This document shows positions 53,270 through 64,000 of a stretch of 64,000 bases of DNA, piece by piece. The notes below the pieces were generated by a model, which saw nothing but the letters and a program-made list of their open reading frames with translations, searched no databases and had not been told where the DNA came from. The translations under genes were made by a program, and so were the position numbers. The stretch is from positions 2,370,659 to 2,434,658 of the forward strand of contig CM055110.1 in assembly GCA_029204225.1 (NCBI GenBank), in the 5' to 3' direction. The stretch comes from Diphasiastrum complanatum (Eukaryota > Streptophyta > Lycopodiopsida > Lycopodiales > Lycopodiaceae). Positions within the stretch are counted from its first letter, which is position 1; the number at the start of each line of letters is the position of its first letter.

Positions 53270-53450
53270 GTTCAATATATCTTCTACCTTGTACGGTCTT
53301 TCAACTGTAAACTTCAATTTTTCTTTGATCGGTTTTGTCTTATATGATTAATGCTAGATTTCCTTCCTTTAGATTTTTTTTTTTGTGTAATCGGCGATCA
53401 TGTCATGCCTTGCGACGAGCTTTCTCTGTATTTAATTGTATAGTCACATT
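53270..53450 (-). pseudogene. possible gypsy integrase C-terminal scrap
   Basis: The minus strand reads ARRKA*HDMIADYT then INHIRQNRSKKN in a shifted frame. It resembles the region after the gypsy integrase core (R.KAR....IADYT). Short and degenerate. Confidence 0.3.
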
Positions 53451-53487
53451 TGAGCTTACATAAAATTAACCTGTTGCACAATGTTTG

Positions 53488-53646
53488 GTTCAAGAAAATG
53501 TACAAGCAAAGGAAGTCAAGCTAGACCATGCAACTTCATTTGAATTTGTTGTTGATGTGTTCACTAAACCATTACCAAAAGCGTCACTTGTCAAGTTTAG
53601 ATCAACACTTGGTGTGATTAGTAAATCTATGTTACCATCTAGTTAA
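53488..53646 (+). pseudogene. Ty1/copia RNase H tail
   Basis: VQENVQAKEVKLDHATSFEF, VVDVFTKPLPKASLVKFRST and LGVISKSMLPSS then TAA (53644), the C-terminal tail of copia RNase H. It resembles the tail of copia B (HFVREQVIAKEVELEHF, ADIFTKALGKD). It is followed by AGGGAGTCACTG and TGAAAAATGG (LTR start, about 53666). Confidence 0.85.
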
Positions 53647-55841
53647 ATTTTAGGGAGTCACTGTGTGAAAAATGGTGAAATTTAGCTCAATAGTCTTTGG
53701 TAATTTGATTTTATTCATGGAAGACCATTCTCATGTTTTGCATAAATATTTAATGGACTAAATCATTATCAAAAGCATGAAATACCTTTTCTTGTGAGCA
53801 AAAAATAGTAGGGACTCAAAAACAAAAGTCGAGTTCTCTTAGAAAAGAAGAACACAATGTAGTAGCAAGTGGATAGCATGGGTGCTCAATCCAAGGTTTT
53901 CGATGTTAGGTTTAGGTGTGAACTAAAGTTGGAAAAATAAAATTTTTCAAGTTGATCTGTGAGCTTTGTACAAACATTGAGATCATTTGAGTTTCTTGAT
54001 GTTGGTGCTTAAACCTAAGTTTAGTAGTGATTCAAAACTTGTTTCTTGAGGTAAATTAGGTGTGGTACTGCTTCATGTGGCAGAGCCACCCAATGGTTGA
54101 TATGAAATAGTTATCTAACTAACAATTTGTTTGCATGGGCCAAACACACATGACCTCTCAGGATAACTCCACTAACTTGGAGCTTTTGTTTTTCTGAAAG
54201 TATATTTCAAGTGAATTCACATACACTTCCATATAGTAGAGCAAAACAAAATTGCAAATAGCTAAAGTTTCTAAATTTTTAAGTAAAGTAGGTTTCTACT
54301 TTAATAGAGAGCATTCATTTCAATAAACTACCACCACAATATGATTTTATGGTCTTGACTAGCAATCTAACCAATTCAGCTACCGATTGATTTTATGATA
54401 CAAGGCAAACTTGGTGTATTTTAACTATATGACTATATTCCCCTTCCATGTGTTTCATTTTCACCATCACATAGAAGAAATGGAACTTTAATAAAATCAT
54501 GCTAACTTTTCGAAAATTGAGAGGCTTTAATAAAGCCAAGTTTTTAAGAGGACTACGTAGAAAGAGATTCACTCAAGTGGTAACATACTTTTAACTAGTA
54601 GAGACAAGTTGGTTATACTTCCAACATCATGGCTAGGACATCTACATGTATAGTTGCTATATGTTTCATATGGGCCATAGAGATCAAGTTCTTGGAAACA
54701 TCACTGTGATTGGCGATATTATTGGTTACTTGGCCATTATCGGGCACCTACAAGCTTGAATTGTAACTTGTCAACCCTCAAGGCTCAAACAATGTAAAAT
54801 AGCGTTCAGGCCTCAATATCAATTGTTAATTCATGAGATATTGCAAGATCCTCAATCTAGTATAGAGTAGCTAACTATTCGACACATTGTTCAAGCTAGA
54901 TACACCAAATTTATTTTTTCACACAACCATGGATCTTCAAAGGGAAACATGAAATCTGCAAGGAATCAATCATTCTTCAAAGCAAAAACGTTGGCAAGTT
55001 GATCCTAGGACAAATAAATTTGTTTAGCTAAAGCTTGGAAGTTTGGCACATAAAGTATCACATGAGCGCTGGAGAAGATGACAGTTCTTTGAGCTTAGAG
55101 AAGAAATCATAAATTTTTCATTGGAGGACAAGGCAATCAATCCACCATAATAGAAATTCTGATAGGTTTATATCAAAGTTCAATGGTACCCAGACATACG
55201 TTATTTTAACATAGTCCACCCTCACTGTCTTAAACCATCAACTCCATGCATAGCATGGGTTATATGCTATATGATCACTGCTCATACCATTTGTTGGCAG
55301 TCTCAAGGGAACTCTAGGTCCTAACACTAGGGTTATGCCACGTGCATAAGGGTACCTTCACATTAGCATTCATACATTGTTATGAAGATCAACATTGCCC
55401 AGTTTCTATCCATTTCATCCGAGGTGAAGGGCAGAGTTAACCACTCTTGTGATGGCTTTACCAGAGCCTTCTGGGCCCCCCATTATGCTCTTTATACAAT
55501 GACAGCAGACAAAAAGATACATCAAGTTGTTGCATGATGCCTTTATAAAAGCTGAGAGTTGAGAACAAAATGGTGATTATTATGACCACATTTTACAAGA
55601 AACAAAATCTGTGGCTCTTATTTAGCCAGCGAATCCTCAATACAAAGTACACTATCTGTTATTTCCTCATCTTTTATCCATGCAAGTTTAGGAGGAGAAT
55701 TGAACCTGGGTGGGCAAGCCCAAGCACACTGCACTACACCTTGCATGGGCTGATGAAGTACACTTGTGAAATAGAACTTCCGATAATAAAAATAGTACCT
55801 ATGGTAACGTTTCAGCCACCAAACCAAACGCAAATGATGCA
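53647..55841. other. LTR-like start then non-coding flank of TOM9
   Basis: The first several hundred bases probably belong to a copia 3' LTR (start at about 53666), with no partner found. The remainder is AT-rich with no gene. The stretch next to 55842 would be the TOM9 3' untranslated region and downstream flank. Confidence 0.4.
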
Positions 55842-56159
55842 TTACTTTGCAGATGGCAGGGTATGGACAGGGGGAGCGCCACCAAGTAAGGCTGCTTGTT
55901 GGCTTTCTAGTTCAACCATTTGCTGCTCCCTATCCATTTCTATTATAAGTGGAACAACAAGAACCAGAAAGGTGGTTCCTGTAATCCAAGCTGCCTTCCC
56001 TGTGCTCCACAGAAGTTTTTTGCTAAATCTGACTGTGTTTGAGGTGGCTCGCTTTGCTTTGTGAAACACCGAAGACTGCACAACAGAGCTGCTCATTCGA
56101 GCCCATACATTGTCATTTGATGCAGAAGCCATACTACCTGTTTGTCTTTTTCCTGACAT
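55842..56159 (-). CDS. TOM9: TOM9 / TOM22-type subunit of the mitochondrial outer membrane translocase
   Basis: Single open frame of 105 codons from ATG 56159 (an in-frame ATG 13 codons upstream gives a longer, less likely form). TOM9 is the plant form of Tom22. It sits in the mitochondrial outer membrane, helps organise the TOM complex around Tom40 and hands over precursor proteins. Seen here: a Ser-rich cytosolic part ([16 protein letters not shown]), then [14 protein letters not shown], a single membrane span about residues 55-75 ([16 protein letters not shown]), then [20 protein letters not shown] in the intermembrane tail. The STGKAAW and [11 protein letters not shown] blocks are the signature of plant TOM9. 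Length agrees with the family (about 90-105 residues). No stop or frameshift; intronless here. It is the one recognised host gene in the window that looks intact. Confidence 0.92.
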   Translation of the reverse strand: MSGKRQTGSMASASNDNVWARMSSSVVQSSVFHKAKRATSNTVRFSKKLLWSTGKAAWITGTTFLVLVVPLIIEMDREQQMVELESQQAALLGGAPPVHTLPSAK

Positions 56160-56904
56160 TCCCAAAAGGGTCCGTACAAGTTTTTGCACCAGGTGCACTT
56201 AATAGCTGCCCCTTCCGGAAGTAGAAATGACAAAAGTCCAGTATCAGCTCAAATAAACGAGAGCTTTTAGACCATTTCTGCAAGTTAAATAGAGAAGAAA
56301 AGCCTGATGTAAAATGATTTTACAAGATGAATAATCCAATCAAATGCAGTAATAAAGCAAGACATAAGGACACTGATCTTTCAAACATGAAAACAAATGC
56401 ACATATAAGCTTTTTAAGGTCACCATAGGTAATAAACGACTCTACTCATTACACTCGATACAATTTTTTCATAAAACAATTCAAGAAAAACCTTCTTTCA
56501 GGCTTCTATTGAAGAAGATTTTGTGAAACTTTAATTTCAAATCAGCTTGGAGGAATTCAATCAAGATGCTTTGTTAACATAGTTGCACAGTGTTCCATAA
56601 TGCATATGAAATGATCGTTACAGAATGATGATTGATCTTAAAAAAAATCCAATTTGTTTTCAGAAAGCTAAGTTTTTTTTTATTTAATTTTGGCATTTGT
56701 AATGTTTCAGGAATAGTTTGGAGCCAAAATATAGCGATTAAAAAATGCTTGAAATGGGTGCCAGAAAAAAAATTCCTAATTGTCTCTAATGTTGTTCAGC
56801 AAGAACTACAAATTGATCCTCATATTATTTCTATCATAATCAAGACCTACAAATCGATCCTCATATTATTTCTATCCATAGAATCAATAAACCGTCAGCG
56901 CTTC
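56160..56904 (-). promoter_or_regulatory. upstream region of TOM9
   Basis: Contains the 5' untranslated region and presumably the promoter of the minus-strand TOM9 gene. No confident TATA box or motif assignment. A plus-strand frame at 56632-56931 has no recognisable domain. Confidence 0.35.
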
Positions 56905-57422
56905 ACCAGGGTTCTGAGAACCGTACAGTGAACCGTACGGTTCTTAAAATTTTTTGTCCAGAACCGTGGTATTGATTAATTAATTAATTAATTAATTTTT
57001 TCTTTTTTGGTTTCCCCCCAAAAAATATGCAAAAAAAAGGCCAAAAAAATCTGTGAAGTCTGTGAATTCTGTGAAATCATCTGTAGAATCTGTCAATCAT
57101 CTGTGAATTCATCTGTATCATCAATTTATCTGTCAAATCATCTGTACATCATGTGAAATCTGTGAAATCTGTCAAATCAGTGATGATTTCAGATGATTTC
57201 ACATCTGTCAAATCATCTGTATCATTTGTCAAATCATTTGTACTGTGTACATCATGTGAAATCTGTGAAATCTGTGTCATCTGTGAAATTTGGTATTCAC
57301 AGATTGCACAGGTGATTTGGTAATTAATTAGTTAATTAATTAATTATTTAATTAAATAGAGGAACCGTACCACGGTTCAAGGAACCGTGGTACGGTTCCT
57401 CCCACGGTCTGAGAACCGTGGG
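56905..57422. repeat. foldback element: ACGGTTC hairpins around a TCTGTGAAA microsatellite
   Basis: Left end: GAACCGTAC and GTACGGTTC (56918-56926, 56935-56943) including the 14-bp palindrome GAACCGTACGGTTC (56930-56943). Right end: a hairpin with 20-bp perfect arms and 3-nt loop (57359-57378 and 57382-57401; core GAACCGTGGTACGGTTCC), then CCCACGGT with ACCGTGGG (57401-57408, 57415-57422). Between are ATTAATTAATT runs (about 56976 and 57322) and about 250 bp of TCTGTGAAA / TCATCTGT tandem motifs (57045-57300). The two ends are related in inverted sense. Confidence 0.85.
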
Positions 57423-57611
57423 TTCTATGTTTCTATCATAGTTGCACAGCATTCCAAGACAGGTACAACATGAGTGTTTCAAAATGCTGTTTAAAATATA
57501 TTAAAATTTTCAAAACCTTTCAAATTTAACTTTTTCCAGAATTTGGCAGAAGTATTATAATATAGTGTTTGGAAGCTGAAATATAGGGACCTAATGGGGA
57601 CCCAGAGTTTC

Positions 57612-58150
57612 TTAGAAGCTGCCATTTGAATTTACTTCTACTCTGACACATGAAATATATAACTTATGAGGGTATAGATTAGGACAAAACTTGAATTCTT
57701 TACCATATGCCATATAATACATCATGTCCTTCAATTCAGTACCCTGTAACACACAACGTCCTTCAACTGTGTAAAACAATTTGCAAATTGCTATACTATC
57801 ATCACTATGAAGGACATGAATTTCCTTTACATATTGCCACAAAACATTGAATTTATTTTAGCATTTCATAATAAATTATGTACTCTGAAACCCTTGTGTT
57901 TTGATGTAACTTAAATTACTATGCATCACATATATGTCATAGTGACCAAGGAATGCAAGAACATAGCTTCTTGGACGTGCCATGCATTCCCAGACTTGTC
58001 CTGGCGGAGAACATATGTTGGGATCATCAGGGAATGCCTTCCCAAGACTTGGGGAACATAGATCTGAAAACCAGAAAAATAAGGAAGAAAACAATAAAAT
58101 CCAGATATTTTGCTTTTATAGTGGTGAACTTGCATGAATACAGCATTCAT
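57612..58150 (-). other. two adjacent unrecognised minus-strand reading frames
   Basis: 57842-57612 reads VKEIHVLHSDDSIAICKLFY, TVEGRCVLQGTELKDMMYYM. The other reads SLGKAFPDDPNICSPPGQVW, ECMARPRSYVLAFLGHYDIY (58094-57876). A possible acceptor TTTTTCTGGTTTTCAG precedes the second at about 58062. They could be exons of one minus-strand gene downstream of nothing recognised, or chance frames; I do not recognise a family. Confidence 0.3.
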
Positions 58151-58354
58151 CTCCTCTATTTTGTTTGTCTAATGTGTAATTTCAAAATACCAGTGTCACT
58201 TTATTTTAAGTTCCTACATTTATGTATGTCTTTTCATTATATGTCACTGTAATGAATGCAAAGAAAAAGGAGTATTCTATCACGAACTGAATCAGCGGAA
58301 AAGCATATTGCAACCATAGATGCCTGTTCCAAACCTTCTGGTTCGGAGATTTCC

Positions 58355-58606
58355 GTTCCATACGTATGGAACAGAGCGCGTTCCATGTGTACGTAACGAG
58401 CTAAAAATTTAATTTTTTTTGGTTTAAGCTATAAAGGCTATAGGTGACTGATAGTGATGCCTAAGATTACTACATATACTACCTGCTGCAGCCTGCGCGT
58501 TCCATGTGTACGGAACGAGCTAAAAATTTAATTTCTTTTGGTTTAAGCTATAAAGGCTATAGGTGACTGATAGTGATGCCTAAGATTACTACATATACTA
58601 CATGCA
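58355..58606. repeat. 18-bp palindrome and 119-bp tandem duplication
   Basis: GTTCCATACGTATGGAAC (58355-58372) is a perfect palindrome. The following 119-bp unit (GCGCGTTCCATGTGTACG ... CATATACTACMTG) occurs twice, at about 58376-58494 and 58495-58606, nearly identical. The duplication looks recent. Confidence 0.92.
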
Positions 58607-59663
58607 CATTTCCAACCTTTTCTTCTCTTTTACAGTGCACGCACAAAATTCTTATTCCTAGCTCCAATACTTGCTAACCTGTTGCTCCTAGTACACTCAG
58701 TCTTTACGTATAGTACTCTTCCTCGGAAGAGACTGCCCAAGAAAGCCCTGATTGACAGCGAACTAACATTGCCTGGCACTGGTGCAGCAGCCCAGAATAG
58801 TAGTATAGTTTTCAACATTGTCAGGAAAAATGGTCCTTGAGGGATAGAATAATCGGCCCCATCAAAATCTGATTGACGCATCCTTCAGGCTTCTGCTCTC
58901 ACCATCATTCACTCACTGCGTACTTCCCCTTTCCATTGCCATTACAGTTGCATCCCACTCACACTCAGATCAGCATTAGGCTTCAGCACTTGAGCCTTGT
59001 ACTGTATTGTGTGCTGGTAATACCTGAGCTTGGGGAATGAGTGACATGATATGATAAGATTATTGATTGATATATATGTGATCAATATATATCTAAAGCT
59101 ATAAAGGTTATTCGTGAAAAATTTGCAAAGAAAACCTACATGCGCATTCCAAAAAGAAAAGAAGAACCCCCTTTCAGTACACATTCTGAAATGGATCGCA
59201 CATCTATGATCACAACAAACAAGTGTACTCAACGGCGGGGAGTTGGTAACGACTTTCTTTCCTCTCCTTGAGATCAGGAGTCCAACTCCAATCCCCACAA
59301 ATCCCCACACCAATGAAGACAACCAGAGAAAAAAACAAACAAATGAACTCAGCAAAAGTTGGTGGATTCATATACATATCTCATGTGACTGGATTGTTCA
59401 CACAACTCCCAACATCCAATATACAGGCAACAAGTGCTTGGGTGGTAACTATTGTAGCATGCAGGCACACTTCCCTGCCGCCAGGGACTACCCCCACTCC
59501 AATGACAGAGTGGGGTTACATTTGTTGCCCTGGCAAATGCATCATATTTTGATGGTTGACTGCCCTTGCAGATCTGTTAGAGCAACAGATCTGCACATTA
59601 ATCACATGCCACCATGGGCCTGTGATTGCACACCCATCGAATGCTCACATGTTTCAAGCCCTG
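58607..59663. other. no recognised gene
   Basis: Open frames at 58630-58881 (minus; starts MRQSDFDGADYSIPQGPFFL) and 59243-59671 (plus; Cys/His-rich near its end) have no domain I recognise. Confidence 0.35.
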
Positions 59664-59728
59664 TAGTGTGATCCCTATATCTTTGTGAGCCAACCCTCTA
59701 GTGTGATCCCTATATCTTTGTGAGCCAA
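59664..59728 (+). repeat. 35-bp tandem duplication
   Basis: TAGTGTGATCCCTATATCTTTGTGAGCCAA is present at 59664 and 59699, identical over 30 bp. Confidence 0.92.
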
Positions 59729-60141
59729 AACATTGATGCCTGTTCGGTTTGAGAACGCATATGGAACAGGCGTTCCGAACATGGAACGGTAGCTTGCAGA
59801 AAACTCATGAATACTGATCTGCCATCTGCTATCCTGATTCAGAGTCGTCGGCAATGTGAAACATATTCATAATCATGACAACAGTTAATCGGTTGGCAGA
59901 TTAATGAATTGCCAGTTCACTATCTTTTTTCACATTCGTAGATCAGTGAGGCAAATGATTCCTAAAAATTGTGGGTCACAAGAGTAGGATTTCACAGATT
60001 CACAAATCCAAAGGCAAGTTCTGAGAGGTAGGATCACAGGCAGATTCTAAATTCGCAGATCAGTTTTCATGAGTTTTCTGCAGGGTGCATAGCAGGCTTG
60101 AAGCAAAAAAGAAACATGGCTTGTTCCATACGTGCGGAATG

Positions 60142-60340
60142 CGTTCCGTTCCGAACGTACGGAACGGAACGTGCCAAGGCAGAATGCTTGGAATGGGTAT
60201 CTATGAGCCAATTGTTCACAATTGCTCATATGGAGCCCTTGTTCTTGCAACGTTCGGAATGGAACGTGCCAAGGCAGAATGGGTATCTATGAGAATATTG
60301 TTCACAATTGCTCATACGGAGCCCTTGATCTTGCAAAAAA
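60142..60340. repeat. 30-bp inverted repeat and tandem duplication of about 90 bp
   Basis: CGTTCCGTTCCG (60142-60153), AACGTA, CGGAACGGAACG (60160-60171): 12-bp perfect arms. The segment GGAACGTGCCAAGGCAGAAT ... GGAGCCCTTG is repeated at about 60160-60254 and 60255-60340, the second copy lacking about 9 nt. Related GTTCC/GGAAC sequences occur at 59748-59790 and 58318-58380. Confidence 0.9.
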
Positions 60341-61270
60341 AGCTCATGGGATTGAGAAAAGTAGTCAGTGAGGCAGGAGTGTGGCTGATAGTTGTGATGA
60401 GACATGGCAAATATTTTGTCAAGGCTATTTATATCTAAATGTCAGTGTTTGATTCTCTTCCACACCTAGGAGCCTTGAATTGAGTAAACAGATACATTTT
60501 TTTTCGAGGGGGGAATGATATATCTTATGTTGAACATTTGAAGTTGATCAATGATTCAATTTAGATTTTGAATCTTCAAAAGAATTTCTCATTCGGGAGA
60601 TACCTTCAAGATATAAGGAATATCAACCACCAAAATATTCATGAGCATGCCCCTTACACCTATCCTCGGAGAAAGTAAAAACCTAAATACAATCAGATCT
60701 ACAAGTTTTATTTTGGCAAGTTACTTTATGCGGCATAATCTCAATCTTTCAGTTGAAGCTGGAAAAACTTACCGTGATATTAATGCAGCAGTCAAGCCTT
60801 TGCCCTCGAGGGTTTTATGGGGGGTTTCAATCTGCTCTCAGGCTCCAAAACCCCATAGAGCCCTCGGGCGAGTTTTTATGCTATACTTTGGACTAAAGCT
60901 TGAATCAAAGCTTCAAATCGAGTGAAACCATTGAAATACTCTTCGTTGAATCACCAACTCAATAATCTCAATGTTAACGAGCAAACTGAAAATATTACCT
61001 TCAAACTGGAATAGACAACACCAAAAGTCCCACTCTTGCAAACACAAATACGATCACAGTTTACATTATAACAAGGACTAGATTAAGAAAATGAAGAATG
61101 AGATTGGCATCAGTGAAAAAATGATTGAAATCACATGAACAAACCAATTTCATCAAATTTCAGTTGCAGCCCACCTCTTCCAAAACCAAAAGCAGCTCGC
61201 CGATGGATGACAGAACCGAAGGATGCCGCGGGCAGCAGCAACTCCAGGAGGAGGATCGCAAAAGTTGATG
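60341..61270. other. no recognised gene
   Basis: Contains a loose inverted repeat around 60796-60874 (CCCTCGAGGG..TTATGGGGGG against CCCCATAGAGCCCTCGGG). The frame 60641-60925 has no domain. Confidence 0.4.
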
Positions 61271-61274
61271 ATAT

Positions 61275-61285
61275 TTAGGGTTTGG

Positions 61286-61340
<55 letters not shown>
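61275..61340 (-). promoter_or_regulatory. telo-box beside a (CT)n tract, possible 5' UTR of a minus-strand gene
   Basis: On the minus strand a pure (CT)26-type tract (61289-61340) is followed by CCAAACCCTAAATATC (telo-box AAACCCTAA, 61275-61283). CT tracts and telo-boxes near transcription starts are common in plant housekeeping genes. Downstream minus sequence (61270-61150) has higher GC and stays open in one frame, but I recognise no product. Confidence 0.4.
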
Positions 61341-61344
<4 letters not shown>

Positions 61345-61346
<2 letters not shown>

Positions 61347-62145
61347 TGGACATGGCCCCCACCTTTGGCAGTGGAAGTGTATTTCCATTTAAAAATTGGA
61401 CTCAATGAGAGAGAGACGAAAAATCCACCACCCATATGAAAGCCTTTGTAGAATTTTTAGGTTTGAAAATGGAAAGATACTACAAAACTCTTATGTCTCA
61501 CCTTCGTAAGGTTGAGCATGAAAAAGAGTCATTTTTAGGCTTGCCATGCATGCATGTAAAGTTATTGTCTCTTGCCTTCATGAGCTTTAGCACAAAATGC
61601 CCTCTTTTCAATTTGTGAGGATAGCGATAAGTTTTTGTAATTGTGTCTTTCCTACATAGGTTTGAGCACCAAAGTAACTACTTATTGATACTAATTATTT
61701 TAGATTGCAATTGGCCTCTTTTTTTCCATTTTTTCAAAATTTGAATGCCTTCTTGAAGCATTGTTGTGAGCTTGGGATTCAAGGAAAGTACTTAATAACA
61801 TTTAGTTGTCATAATTTTTTGATACGTGTATTCTAAAAAAGGATCCATACCACCAACTTCCAACAAATAAAAATAAACAATGAGTTTTTAAAATTGGTTG
61901 TCATACTTTCACATGGCCACCAAATGCTCTGTGAGTGGAACCGAGGTTTTGGGCCAATTACATAAACAATCTATGCTTTGAACAATGACTTGTTGTAAGT
62001 CACTAAATTTTAAAGATTAAATAAGGTTCCCATTTGCCTCATGACAAAGGTTTCATTTTACCCCCATTAGCATAACATATGTTTCTAAATAAGTGAAAAT
62101 TTACATGAAATTTAAGGTCTTGCCTTGTAAAGGCAATAATAGTAT
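61345..62145. other. no recognised gene
   Basis: AT-rich sequence. The short frame 61436-61618 has no domain. By position it could be an intron upstream of the transporter-like exon. Confidence 0.35.
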
Positions 62146-62262
62146 GTGTTCTATGATGGAAAATTGGTGTTATTTATTGGTTTGAATTTACTGAGTGGGA
62201 TTACAAGCATTGCTGATGCATTTGTGCAAGGAGGCATGGTTGGAAATCCATTTTTCATGCAA
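62146..62262 (+). pseudogene. equilibrative nucleoside transporter-like exon
   Basis: Residues read VLFIGLNLLSGITSIADAFV and QGGMVGNPFFMQ. The block IADA.VQGGMVG followed by SFM is the signature of helix 4-5 in plant ENT transporters, which move nucleosides across membranes. A donor-like A-GTGAGA follows MQ. Only this about 35-residue piece is visible. The continuation in the same frame is Ser/Pro/Thr-rich and not transporter, so it is an exon of a split gene or a relic. Confidence 0.5.
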
Positions 62263-64000
62263 GTGAGATTCATTCCACGGATCACTTGCGGTGGTCTCAT
62301 CACCATCATCGCCTACACACACTTAGAGCATCTAGGTGTCAGAACACCCACACCCTCCTCTCCATCCGCCAACCTATCCTCACAAGATCCAGTCGCGCAA
62401 CTGTTGGCAGGCCAGCAGTCGCTCTCCTTTACCTCATCGCCTATGCCATCCATGCCCACACACACTAGCCCCATGTGCACCAGCCCCATCCACTCCTCCC
62501 CCATGATTCAGATCACATTCCTTGTGCATAGCCCCATATCTCTTGGGTGCAGCCATGGAAGATCTTATAGGGTATTGGCATGCTCAAAATGAGAGGGGAT
62601 TTGATGGTGGCTTTGAAGTTCACATCTCCGTGTGCTATCAAGGAATGATCTTGATGTCGTTCATGGAAGTAGCTTTGGAGCTAGCCAAGAGAATATATGA
62701 AGCACTATTGGATTAGATGTTCAGATCTTCGATATCAGTGATAGCTCATGATATGATTTGGATTACATGATGATGTGGTGATCATTGAATTCCACTAGTT
62801 ATTGATGGACTTGAGGCTTTGGATGGACATGACTTACAAAGGTTAATCAAGATGGGATATGTATGCTACAATTGCAAAATGGACAAAGCTTGGGCTTTGG
62901 GAGCTAGTTTTGGGATGAAACTAATGGATGCAGATATGTCTATTGGAGATGTAAGCATGGATATCCACACTTTTTGAAAGTGCTATGTGTATTATATCTA
63001 CTAGAGGGCCACTAATGGCAAGGACTTTATAGTGAATCATTGGCGAGTACAGGTATGGCGATACAACAGAGCCAGTCATTGGCATTGGTGTTCTATTTAT
63101 TAGACTATATTTGCAAGAATTTAGACTTGGTATAGGTGTTGGAATTTGGTTGGATTAAATTCTCAGGTATTGAGATCAGTAAGAAGCCTAAGGGAAGTCA
63201 CTTGGAGGCCTATACCTCAATACAATCAATTGGTGGGAGACATTGGTCTCAAGATCCTTTGAGCATAGGACTCATGGATGGGCTTGGAGGTGGTGCATTA
63301 GCACATAGCCAAGGAGAACAAGTAGTTTGCTAGGAGCCAAGAGAAGTAGGTGATGCTTTGGCGATCGGCTTGGATAGCAAGATATTGACCATGATCAAAG
63401 AAATCATGTGAGCATGGTGATTGGATGTTAAATCCATTGAGGATAGCACTCAGAGAGATGCTACGGTTGCTCAAGTTTGGTGCGTCATTGAATGCGTAGG
63501 TGATGCTCTTCTACTTATTGGTGTTTTATCTTTTGGTGATGTTTGAATACCATGACGTTGGACCTACATGGACGTAGGTGACTTGGATTGTATCATGAGA
63601 GATGGTATAGATTTTCATGGCATGGATTACATGTCAAATCCAATTTGCTTGCTTGTTGTGAGCCAACATGGATGGAGATGGTTACTCAAGGGGTGACAGT
63701 TAATACTCAAGTGAGTACTCAGGTGAGATGCATGATTATATGCATGATTAATGATCTCAAGTTTGCCATCACATGTTTGTGATTATCCACCATTCTTTGA
63801 TAAGCAAGATGTATTTTATTTGTTAGATCTAGTTGGAGTCTAGTTGCACCACATGTGGATAGATTCTTGGAAAGATATCAATGGGTAATGGATACTTGAT
63901 GGAGATAAGACAATATATGATATCATTTTTTGTGATGTTCTCACATGTGTGAAAAGTACACATGGCATTACAGCCTACCTAAGGTTGGATTGTCTCTATC
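62263..64000. other. no recognised gene; LTR-like right edge
   Basis: A Pro/Ser/Thr-rich frame to 62592 and a few short frames with no domain. Near the end CTCACATGTGTGAAAAG (63940-63956) resembles the CACACGTGTGAAA palindrome of LTR alpha, so another alpha-type LTR may run past the window end. Confidence 0.35.

Noticed and set aside
53666-55200. A full copia 3' LTR after 53646
   Set aside because: The start (TGAAAAATGG) is plausible but no partner LTR or terminal CA could be identified.
55570-56064. Plus-strand 164-codon frame across TOM9
   Set aside because: It lies antisense to TOM9 and matches nothing. The minus frame has clear family motifs.
61160-61435. Minus-strand (SL)n protein near 61.3 kb
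   Set aside because: Translation of the CT microsatellite; no evidence for a Ser-Leu repeat protein.
1-64000. CRISPR array, operons, bacterial promoters or ribosome binding sites
   Set aside because: No regularly spaced repeat-spacer structure. The gene content and retrotransposons are those of a plant nuclear genome.
1-64000. rRNA or tRNA genes
   Set aside because: No recognisable rRNA blocks or tRNA cloverleaf. The tRNA-like signals seen are only primer-binding sites complementary to initiator tRNA-Met.

Overview
The window looks like repeat-dominated nuclear DNA from a seed plant with a very large genome. A conifer or other gymnosperm is my best guess. The base composition is AT-rich. 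Most sequence is decayed Ty1/copia and Ty3/gypsy LTR retrotransposons, many nested or rearranged. The few host-gene pieces are a TOM9-type mitochondrial import protein, a pectate lyase of the kind that includes the gymnosperm group-1 pollen allergens, a possible nucleoside-transporter exon and a possible methyltransferase exon. The species assignment is inference; no rRNA or tRNA gene was found.

Layout. 0-7 kb: LTR fragments of one family (called alpha here) in both orientations, a gypsy integrase scrap at 2.1 kb, a minus-strand copia integrase-RT remnant (2.9-4.2 kb) and a foldback beside a GA tract (5.2-5.6 kb). 7.8-12.2 kb: an unusual plus-strand element. It has two arrays of a 25-bp repeat, then a long decayed reading frame with an unrecognised N-terminal domain (domain X), a low-complexity linker, coiled coils and a second unrecognised region. 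14.1-15.2 kb: pectate lyase pseudogene. 16.1-18.6 kb: minus-strand copia pol (A) with two adjacent perfect hairpins near its LTR edge. 18.6-21.1 kb: one orphan coding exon, repeated hairpin units and possible CACTA debris. 21.2-28.2 kb: a minus-strand gypsy element (LTR beta, gag zinc knuckles, protease, RT, RNase H, integrase). It is interrupted by a 1.5-kb copia with a clean CTTTA target duplication, and its truncated integrase reads in frame into a second copy of domain X. 28.3-31.1 kb: copia RT-RNase H (plus) facing copia integrase (minus); the RT contains a hAT-like MITE whose removal restores the frame. 31.2-33.4 kb: a long imperfect hairpin, a minisatellite and LTR-like sequence. 33.4-36.9 kb: copia B, with homologous LTRs but gag and protease deleted. 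37-53.7 kb: five or more further copia pieces in both orientations, a gypsy LTR-gag segment, a 370-bp inverted repeat pair 4.5 kb apart, and a short stretch resembling mitochondrial cox1. 53.7-64 kb: the least transposon-dense part, with an intact TOM9 gene, a family of GTTCC/GGAAC and ACGGTTC palindromes, a GA tract next to a telo-box and the transporter-like exon.

The only recognised cellular gene that looks intact is TOM9 (55842-56159, minus). The mobile-element genes mostly carry stops and frameshifts. Many of the stops are explained by C-to-T or G-to-A change at Gln (CAG/CAA) or Trp (TGG) codons, as expected after long cytosine methylation.
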